A stretch of DNA of 11,658 bases, taken from contig JASLXW010000077.1 in assembly GCA_030740135.1 (NCBI GenBank), positions 1 to 11,658 of the forward strand. The letters are read 5' to 3'. Source of the stretch: Nitrospinota bacterium. GTDB taxonomy: Bacteria > UBA8248 > JACPRG01. Below are positions 1 through 5,072 of this stretch, piece by piece (positions within the stretch are counted from its first letter, which is position 1; every line of letters begins with the position of its first letter). Made by a program: the position numbers and the translations under genes. The notes beneath the pieces were generated by a model, which was not told the DNA's origin, ran no database searches, and saw only the letters and a list, made by a program, of their open reading frames with translations.

Positions 1-519
1 TCCCAGAACACTGAGGCAATCCCCGCGATTCGGCGTCACTTCCACTTCGAAGACAGTGTCCGAAAGGCCCGCTGCTTCGGAAAGCGGGGCGCCGACCTCA
101 CAATCCGCGTCCAGGACCCAGATGCCGTCGGTCGCGTCGCCGAACCCGAGCTCAGCGGCGGAGCAGATCATCCCCTCGGAGTCTTCCCCGCGAATCCGCA
201 CCGCTTCGATGGTCCTGCCGTCCGGGAGCGGGGAACCCGGTGGAATCACAGGGACCCGCTGCCCAATGGCGACGTTGGGCGCTCCACAAACGATGCGTTT
301 TTCGCCGCCGCCGGTTGAGACGCGGCACAAGTGCAGTTTGTCGGCGCTTGGGTGCGGCTGAACATCCAGAATCTCCCCGACGAGGACCGGCTCGAACTCT
401 CCGCCCACACGCTCCACGTTGACCGTTTCGATGCCGTTCATCGTGAGGACGCGAGCCAATTCCTCCGGGGTCCCCTCGTAATCAACGAACTCTTTTAACC
501 AACTCAAAATCACACGCAA
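1..519 (-). CDS. pheT: Phenylalanine-tRNA ligase beta subunit, N-terminal part (cut by window edge)
   Basis: Beta subunit of the alpha2-beta2 phenylalanyl-tRNA synthetase, which attaches phenylalanine to tRNA-Phe in the cytosol. Only the first 173 codons are present and the frame is still open at base 1. The N-terminus reads MRVILSWLKEFVDY, the usual opening of PheT. Residues about 40 to 150 match the EMAPII-like tRNA-binding domain (PHPSADKLHLCRV, VCGAPN, GMICSAAELG), and the fragment ends in the conserved TPNRGDCLSVLG at the start of the next domain. I chose the TTG at 519-517 because it gives this family N-terminus and has AAAAGG (533-528) eight bases upstream. The GTG two codons later (513) has poorer spacing. 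The gene begins 37 bases after the pheS stop, so the two subunits are surely co-transcribed. Identity is secure; the exact start is likely but not certain. Confidence 0.93.
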   Translation of the reverse strand, partial: MRVILSWLKEFVDYEGTPEELARVLTMNGIETVNVERVGGEFEPVLVGEILDVQPHPSADKLHLCRVSTGGGEKRIVCGAPNVAIGQRVPVIPPGSPLPDGRTIEAVRIRGEDSEGMICSAAELGFGDATDGIWVLDADCEVGAPLSEAAGLSDTVFEVEVTPNRGDCLSVLG

Positions 520-556
520 GGGTTCAACCTTTTCCCGCCGACCCGATCGAATTCAT

Positions 557-1567
557 TCAGAATTGGGAAAGAAATCGGACATCGTTTTCAAAGAATAGGC
601 GGATGTCATCGATTCCGTATTTGAGCATGGCCACGCGTTCCACGCCCAGCCCAAACGCGAATCCCGTCACCTCCTCGGGGTCGTAGCCGACGAATCCATA
701 GACCGCGGGATCCACCATTCCGGCGCCGAGGATCTCCAGCCATCCGGACCCTCCGCAAACCCGGCAGCCCCCCCCTTGGCAGATGACGCACTGGATGTCC
801 ACCTCCGCGCTGGGTTCGGTAAAGGGGAAAAAGCTCGGGCGGAAGCGGACGCCCACATCGGGCCCGAACATCCCGTGCACAAAAGTGGACAGGGTGCCGC
901 GAAGGTCCGCGAACGTCACGTCCCGGTCGACCAGGAGCCCTTCCACTTGGTGAAACATGGGGGAATGAGACACGTCGGCGTCACAGCGATAGACCTTGCC
1001 GGGAGCGACAATCTTGACCGGAGGCTCTTGTTTTTCCATGACCCGGATTTGGACCGGCGAGGTATGGGTCCGCATGAGCGTTTTTTCTGCAAGGTAGAAG
1101 GTGTCGTGCATGTCCCGGGCCGGATGATCCGGCGGGATGTTGAGGGCCTCGAAATTATAATAATCGAACTCGACCTCGGGTCCCTCGGCAATCCCAAATC
1201 CCAGACCTTGGAAGATCCTCAGGACCTCCCCCATCACCTGGGTGACCGGATGCAAGCGTCCGGGGGGTTGGCCTCGGCCGGGAAGGGTGACGTCGAAGAG
1301 GGGCGCGGGTTTGCGCAACTCGGCGTGGCGAAGGGCTTCGAGCCGGCGCTCGAAGACGCCTTCGACTTCGGCTTCCACGGCATGGACCGCCTTCCCGAAT
1401 TTCGGGCGGTCCTCGGGGGGGAGTTCCCCCATACGCCTGAGTTGCTGGGTCAGTATCCCCTTGCGTCCCAGATATCTGGTCTTGACGGTTTGCAGATCTT
1501 CTTCCGAGTCGGCGGCTTCAGCCTCTTCGGCCGCCAAGCGCGGGAGGTCTTCGAGGTCGTCACTCAT
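557..1567 (-). CDS. pheS: Phenylalanine-tRNA ligase alpha subunit
   Basis: Catalytic alpha subunit of phenylalanyl-tRNA synthetase, a class II enzyme; 336 aa from this start, near the usual 330-350. Residues 1-90 form the N-terminal coiled-coil arm containing RYLGRKG. The catalytic core follows: LHPVTQ at 105, DHPARDMHDTFY at 147-158, motif 2 around FRPSFFPFTEPSAEVD at 242-257, and motif 3 GFAFGLGVER at 302-311. A Cys4 insert (C260, C263, C268, C271, pattern CxxCx4CxxC) resembles the one in Bacillus-type PheS and could bind zinc. The open frame extends upstream to 1642, but family alignment favours the ATG at 1567. A TTG at 1582 has AAGGGG ten bases upstream and is a real alternative that adds five residues. 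The 124-base gap after rplT is the longest inside the operon. It holds a perfect six-pair hairpin (1659-1674) but no T tract, so I do not read it as a terminator. Confidence 0.96.
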   Translation of the reverse strand: MSDDLEDLPRLAAEEAEAADSEEDLQTVKTRYLGRKGILTQQLRRMGELPPEDRPKFGKAVHAVEAEVEGVFERRLEALRHAELRKPAPLFDVTLPGRGQPPGRLHPVTQVMGEVLRIFQGLGFGIAEGPEVEFDYYNFEALNIPPDHPARDMHDTFYLAEKTLMRTHTSPVQIRVMEKQEPPVKIVAPGKVYRCDADVSHSPMFHQVEGLLVDRDVTFADLRGTLSTFVHGMFGPDVGVRFRPSFFPFTEPSAEVDIQCVICQGGGCRVCGGSGWLEILGAGMVDPAVYGFVGYDPEEVTGFAFGLGVERVAMLKYGIDDIRLFFENDVRFLSQF

Positions 1568-1691
1568 CGAGGCCCATTTCAAATCTGCAAAACCCCTTCC
1601 GGGGCGGACGGAACCGCATCCGGCAATCGGGGCGAGAAGCACCCCGTCGGCCGGCGCGCCTTCCCGGCGGAAGGGCCTTGGCTGGTTTCAA

Positions 1692-2045
1692 TTAGGCGTG
1701 CTCTTTGGCGAGGGCCGCCAGTTTGGCAAAAGCCTCGGCGTCATTGACGGCCAAGTCGGCGAGGACCTTTCGGTCCAACCTCACCTCCGCTTGGCTGAGT
1801 CCATGGATCAACCGGCTGTAAGAGAGTCCGTGTTCGCGTGAAGCCGCGTTGATGCGGGTGATCCATAACCGGCGGAATTCCCGCTTTCGCAGACGGCGGT
1901 GCTGGTATGCGTACGCCAGGCCCCGCTCCACCGTTTCACGAGCGAGACGGTAGTTATTCTTTCGCCGCCCCCAGTAGCCGCTGGCCTGTTTGAGTATTTT
2001 CTTGTGCCTGCGCTTGCTGGCGGGAGAATGTGTCGCCCTCGGCAT
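1692..2045 (-). CDS. rplT: 50S ribosomal protein L20
   Basis: Large-subunit protein L20, which binds 23S rRNA early in 50S assembly. It is 117 aa, the normal length, and full: MPRATHSPASKRRHKKILK at the start, the conserved GYWGRRKNNYRLARETV block, the WITRINAASREHGLSYSRLI block, and a C-terminal part ending AALAKEHA. It is strongly basic at the N-terminal tail, as expected for a tail threaded into rRNA. The ATG lies ten bases after the rpmI stop; the AGGGG overlapping that stop is the probable ribosome-binding site, so translation is likely coupled to rpmI. In other bacteria L20 represses its own operon by binding mRNA near infC or rpmI. I could not recognise such an operator here. Confidence 0.97.
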   Translation of the reverse strand: MPRATHSPASKRRHKKILKQASGYWGRRKNNYRLARETVERGLAYAYQHRRLRKREFRRLWITRINAASREHGLSYSRLIHGLSQAEVRLDRKVLADLAVNDAEAFAKLAALAKEHA

Positions 2046-2055
2046 GATTTGGCCC

Positions 2056-2253
2056 CTATCCTTTTCCGAGAAGAATCCGAATTCGCTGAGCGTCGCCTGG
2101 CGCGGCCAGGCTGGATTTCCTCAAGGAACGTTTTCGCTTCCTCGTCTTGTGGGTCAGGAGATGACTCTTGTAGGCGCTGTTCCGGCGGACCTTTCCCTTT
2201 CCGGTAAGCCGAAAGCGCTTGGCCGCGCCTCGATTCGTCTTCATTTTCGGCAC
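2056..2253 (-). CDS. rpmI: 50S ribosomal protein L35
   Basis: Large-subunit protein L35, 65 aa, the usual length. It shows the family opening [18 protein letters not shown] followed by the basic GKVRR and the [17 protein letters not shown] stretch. The start is GTG at 2253; the internal ATG three codons later would remove the conserved first residues. A strong Shine-Dalgarno GGGGAG lies nine bases upstream of the GTG, and part of it sits next to the infC stop codon. The gap to infC is 14 bases and to rplT 10 bases, the standard infC-rpmI-rplT arrangement. Nothing unusual apart from the GTG start. Confidence 0.96.
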   Translation of the reverse strand: MPKMKTNRGAAKRFRLTGKGKVRRNSAYKSHLLTHKTRKRKRSLRKSSLAAPGDAQRIRILLGKG

Positions 2254-2267
2254 AGGAGCAGACTCCC

Positions 2268-2828
2268 CTATTGTTGTGAATGGGTCTTCGTGGAGGTCGA
2301 GATGAGAATCATCGACATGTTCCGCCCTTCCTGAATCGGCTGCTGCTCCACCTGGGCTACGTCTTCGAGTTCCTCGATCATTCGCGTCATGAGGCGCAAC
2401 CCCAAATGCCGGTGCGCCATCTCCCTGCCCCGGAACATGACGGTGACTTTGACCTTGTTTCCCTCACCCAAAAATCGCCGGATGTGGCGCCCTTTGAATT
2501 GAAAATCGTGTTCCTCCGTTTTCGGGCGCATTTTCACTTCCTTGACGTGAATGACCTTCTGTCGCTTCTTGGCCTCGTGCGTGCGCTTGCTTTGCTGATA
2601 TTTAAAGCGGCCGTAATCCATGATCCGGCAAACGGGCGGATCACTGTTCGGGGCCACTTCCACCAGATCGAGATCCCGGTCCTCCGCAGCGGTCAAGGCG
2701 TCCTCAATGGGCAAGATGCCGAGTTGCTCACCATCGCTGTCCACCACGCGGACCTCTTTAACACGGATGTCCCGGTTGATGCGCTGAGAAGGCTTGGGCG
2801 TGCTCCTGTCAAAATCCCGTCTTGCTAT
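2268..2828 (-). CDS. infC: Translation initiation factor IF-3, probable AUA start
   Basis: IF-3 binds the 30S subunit, discriminates start codons and initiator tRNA, and prevents premature 50S joining. The protein is 186 aa from this start (E. coli 180). The N domain holds [18 protein letters not shown] and [21 protein letters not shown] basic linker follows ([16 protein letters not shown]), then the C domain with [17 protein letters not shown] and the family end GRNMSMIL. The frame has no ATG, GTG or TTG upstream of GTG 2747, which would remove the conserved RIN strand. The best start is ATA at 2828-2826, with GGAG eight bases upstream. Known infC genes often start at AUU, AUC or AUA, which IF-3 itself discriminates against, giving autoregulation; that this applies here is inference. 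The gene starts 30 bases after the thrS stop, in the same frame. Product is certain; the start is well supported but unproven. Confidence 0.94.
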   Translation of the reverse strand: MARRDFDRSTPKPSQRINRDIRVKEVRVVDSDGEQLGILPIEDALTAAEDRDLDLVEVAPNSDPPVCRIMDYGRFKYQQSKRTHEAKKRQKVIHVKEVKMRPKTEEHDFQFKGRHIRRFLGEGNKVKVTVMFRGREMAHRHLGLRLMTRMIEELEDVAQVEQQPIQEGRNMSMILISTSTKTHSQQ

Positions 2829-2844
2829 AACCCGGTCTCCCTCT
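2826..2844 (-). promoter_or_regulatory. infC ribosome-binding site and non-canonical AUA start
   Basis: On the minus strand AGAGGGAG is followed by eight bases and then ATA (2828-2826), the only plausible initiation codon that keeps the conserved IF-3 N-terminus. The rare start is expected to make infC translation sensitive to IF-3 level. Confidence 0.7.
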
Positions 2845-2858
2845 TGATGGGCGGCGGT

Positions 2859-4742
2859 CTACGCCGGCGTTTTGGGCGCCATCTCCGGCCGGACCCGATC
2901 GAGAAACGCGTCAAGGCTCATCGCCCCCAGGTCCCCTTCGGTTCGGCCGCGGACCGCAACTTGTTCTGACTCCTGTTCCCGATCTCCAATCACCAGCAGG
3001 TACGGCGTTCGCTCAAGGCGTCCTTGTCTGATCTTGTACCCTAATTTTTCGTTTCGGTCATCCACCTCAACCCGAAGACCGCTTTCCTTTAGGGCGGCGG
3101 CCACGCGCCGCGCATGGTCATGATTCCGATCCGTAATGGGTAAAACCTTAACCTGGACAGGCGCCAGCCACAATGGGAACGCCCCGGCCGTGTGCTCTAT
3201 CAGAGCGCCCACAAACCGCTCCAGCGACCCCAACAGCGCCCGGTGCACCATGTACGGCGTGTGAAGGTCCCCATCGGCTCCCACATACTTTAGATCAAAC
3301 CGCCTTGGAAGGTTGAAGTCAAATTGAATCGTCGAGGCCTGCCACCCCCTGCCCAGCGCGTCCACGATCTTGACATCGATCTTCGGGCCATAGAACACCG
3401 CCTCTCCTTCGCACCGGCGATACGGGAGGGACCGTTCATCAAGGGCCTGGACAAGAGACGCCTCGGCGGCCTTCCATTCATCATCGCTTCCCGCATATTT
3501 TTCCGGGTGGGCCGGATCCGGAACGCTCAACTCGATCTCGAACCGCTCAAAACCGAACGTCGCGAGCATGAACAGCGTCATGTCCAGAACACCCAGGATC
3601 TCTCCGGGAAGTTGCTCGGGCGTACAGAATATATGGGCGTCATCCTGCGTGAAGCCGCGGACGCGCAGCATTCCATGCAATACACCCGATCGCTCATTCC
3701 GGTAGACGGTTCCCAATTCCGCATATCGAATCGGCAGATCCCGGTAGCTCCTCCGCTCGTTTTGGTAGATCAGAATGTGCCCTGGACAGTTCATGGGCTT
3801 TGCCACGTATTCTTCACCGTCCACCTCGAGGGTGTACATGTTTTCTTTGTAGAAATCGTAGTGCCCCGAAGTCCGGAACAGATGCGAATGCGCCAAATGG
3901 GGGATGACCACCAGATCGTAGCCGCGTCTTAGGTGCTCGTCCTCCCAGAACCGCTCGATCACCTTCCGGAGGACGGCGCCGCGCGGAAGCCAGTAAACCA
4001 AGCCGCTTCCCGCCTGTTCGTGAATCATGAACAGGTCGAGCTCCTTTCCAAGGGCGCGGTGATCGCGACGGCGGGCTTCCTCGAGAAGTGCGAGGTGCTC
4101 ATCCAAGGCCTCCTGAGTAGGGAAGGAGGTGCCATAGATGCGCTGGAGCATCTTGTTTCGCTCATCCCCGCGCCAATACGCCCCGGCCACCGAAAGCAGC
4201 TTGACGGCCTCAACGAAGCCCGTTGAAGGGACATGCGGGCCACGACAGAGATCGAGCCATTCGCCCTGGCGGTAAATGGACACTGTCTCGTCGGGGATCT
4301 CGTCGAGCAGTTCCAGCTTGTAAGATTCATCCCTTTCCTGGAACAGCTTCCGGGCCTCCTCCTTCGAGACGGGCTCACGGACAAACGGGCGGTCTTCCGC
4401 CCGGATCTCCCGCATCCGCGTCTCGATACGCTCCAGGTCGTCCGGCGTGAAGGGCTCGTCCCGGTCAAAGTCGTAGTAAAAGCCGTTCTCGATAGGCGGA
4501 CCGATGGTGACCTTCGTGCCGGGAAACAGGTCCTGAACCGCTTCGGCCATGATGTGGGCGGTGCTGTGATGATAGACTCGGCGGCCCTCGGGGTCATCGA
4601 ACGTGATTTCGAGGGCCTCCGCTTTGTCGTCCTTGGCGACCAAGTCGACCAATTGGTCGCCCACCTTCCAGACCAGGGGACCGGAGGAGGTCATTTTACG
4701 CGTCGCCGCGGGGGTGTCGGTCGGAACCTCTGGCGCGGTCAT
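2859..4742 (-). CDS. thrS: Threonine-tRNA ligase
   Basis: Class II synthetase that charges tRNA-Thr; 627 aa (E. coli 642). Domain order: a shortened TGS domain (1-55), the editing domain with HSTAH at 59-63 and CRGPH at 166-170 (hydrolysis of Ser-tRNA-Thr), the catalytic core, and an anticodon-binding domain from about 530. The zinc and amino-acid-binding residues are C319 (KPMNCPGH), H370 (DDAH) and H500 (MVHRALLGSLER). The open frame reaches a TTG at 4769, but the ATG at 4742 has AAGGAG five bases upstream and is clearly preferred. It leaves the TGS domain about 11 residues shorter at its front than in E. coli. The gene follows tRNA-Val after a structured 159-base leader that probably controls it. 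It is followed at 30 bases by infC, the usual neighbour. Confidence 0.97.
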   Translation of the reverse strand: MTAPEVPTDTPAATRKMTSSGPLVWKVGDQLVDLVAKDDKAEALEITFDDPEGRRVYHHSTAHIMAEAVQDLFPGTKVTIGPPIENGFYYDFDRDEPFTPDDLERIETRMREIRAEDRPFVREPVSKEEARKLFQERDESYKLELLDEIPDETVSIYRQGEWLDLCRGPHVPSTGFVEAVKLLSVAGAYWRGDERNKMLQRIYGTSFPTQEALDEHLALLEEARRRDHRALGKELDLFMIHEQAGSGLVYWLPRGAVLRKVIERFWEDEHLRRGYDLVVIPHLAHSHLFRTSGHYDFYKENMYTLEVDGEEYVAKPMNCPGHILIYQNERRSYRDLPIRYAELGTVYRNERSGVLHGMLRVRGFTQDDAHIFCTPEQLPGEILGVLDMTLFMLATFGFERFEIELSVPDPAHPEKYAGSDDEWKAAEASLVQALDERSLPYRRCEGEAVFYGPKIDVKIVDALGRGWQASTIQFDFNLPRRFDLKYVGADGDLHTPYMVHRALLGSLERFVGALIEHTAGAFPLWLAPVQVKVLPITDRNHDHARRVAAALKESGLRVEVDDRNEKLGYKIRQGRLERTPYLLVIGDREQESEQVAVRGRTEGDLGAMSLDAFLDRVRPEMAPKTPA

Positions 4743-4749
4743 CACCACT

Positions 4750-4762
4750 CCTTGGCGCAAGG
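4750..4762 (-). promoter_or_regulatory. Hairpin covering the thrS Shine-Dalgarno sequence
   Basis: CCTTG-CGC-CAAGG forms five base pairs with a three-base loop. Its 3' arm contains the AAGG of the thrS Shine-Dalgarno AAGGAG (4753-4748). When folded it would hide the ribosome-binding site. The structure is seen directly; its role in translational control is inference. Confidence 0.5.
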
Positions 4763-4769
4763 ACGACAA

Positions 4770-4809
4770 AAGGCACCAGGGAAGCCACTCCGGGTTCCCA
4801 CGGTGCCTT
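4770..4809 (-). promoter_or_regulatory. Strong stem-loop in the thrS leader (attenuator, operator or terminator)
   Basis: AAGGCACC (4809-4802) pairs perfectly with GGTGCCTT (4777-4770), and inside it GGGAA pairs with TTCCC. The 2x1 internal loop between them is small and the apical loop has 11 bases. The 3' arm ends in a short run of T (4771-4768), so the element could be an intrinsic terminator for tRNA-Val or a thrS attenuator. The 5' arm GGCACCGTGGGAA resembles the GGNACCGCG core of T-box antiterminators, but I see no clear T-box stem I or specifier loop. An E. coli-like ThrRS operator is another possibility. Confidence 0.5.
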
Positions 4810-4901
4810 CAAACAACGCGATTTTCTCCACAATCGGAAATGTGTTTCTCTTTCGATGGATTTTGCGAAGTCACCCGGTCTAGTGATGATCCCTCAGACG
4901 A

Positions 4902-4976
4902 TGGTAGGCACGGGCGGTTTCGAACCGCCGACCTCTTGCGTGTCAAGCAAGCGCTCTACCCCTGAGCTACGTGCCT
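4902..4976 (-). tRNA. tRNA-Val (anticodon GAC)
   Basis: A 75-base cloverleaf including an encoded CCA. The acceptor AGGCACG pairs with CGTGCCT and the discriminator is A. The D arm is GCTC/GAGC with GG in its loop. The anticodon stem CTTGC/GCAAG carries loop TTGACAC (anticodon GAC, reads GUC), and the T arm is GGCGG/CCGCC with loop TTCGAAA. It lies between the lon operon and thrS with its own promoter upstream. No clear terminator follows directly, so it may be processed from a transcript that continues into thrS. Confidence 0.97.
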
Positions 4977-5003
4977 AAGTCGCCCAAAATCACGGTTATA
5001 TAG

Positions 5004-5032
5004 ATTCTCGAACCGGAGGGGTCAGTTGTCAA
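5004..5032 (-). promoter_or_regulatory. Sigma70-type promoter of tRNA-Val (and probably the thrS operon)
   Basis: A perfect -35 TTGACA (5032-5027) is followed by a 17-base spacer and a -10 GAGAAT (5009-5004, four of six consensus). The expected transcript start is about 20 bases before the tRNA 5' end. I see no better promoter between tRNA-Val and thrS, so it may serve the whole operon. Confidence 0.75.
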
Positions 5033-5043
5033 GAGAAATTGTC

Positions 5044-5060
5044 CGCTCTCTTGGTGAGCG
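5044..5060 (-). terminator. Weak hairpin after lon, possible terminator
   Basis: CGCTC/GAGCG with a seven-base loop lies 12 bases after the lon stop and is followed by an imperfect T-rich stretch (ATTTCTC). The stem is only five pairs and there is no proper T tract, so termination here is a weak guess based mainly on position at the operon end. Confidence 0.25.
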
Positions 5061-5072
5061 CGCCCCTCATGC

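Noticed and set aside
1659..1674. CCTTCC/GGAAGG hairpin between rplT and pheS as a terminator.
   Set aside because: No T-rich tail, and it lies inside an operon that continues through pheS and pheT.
776..1747. Plus-strand frame of 323 codons opposite pheS and rplT.
   Set aside because: Mirror frame of pheS; no recognisable domain or ribosome-binding site.
4770..4809. Full T-box riboswitch call for the thrS leader.
   Set aside because: Only the antiterminator-like core resembles a T-box and it departs from consensus at several positions; stem I and a Thr specifier codon were not found in the short spacer.
4233..4883. Plus-strand frame of 216 codons opposite the thrS 5' half and leader.
   Set aside because: Antisense shadow of thrS with no family resemblance.
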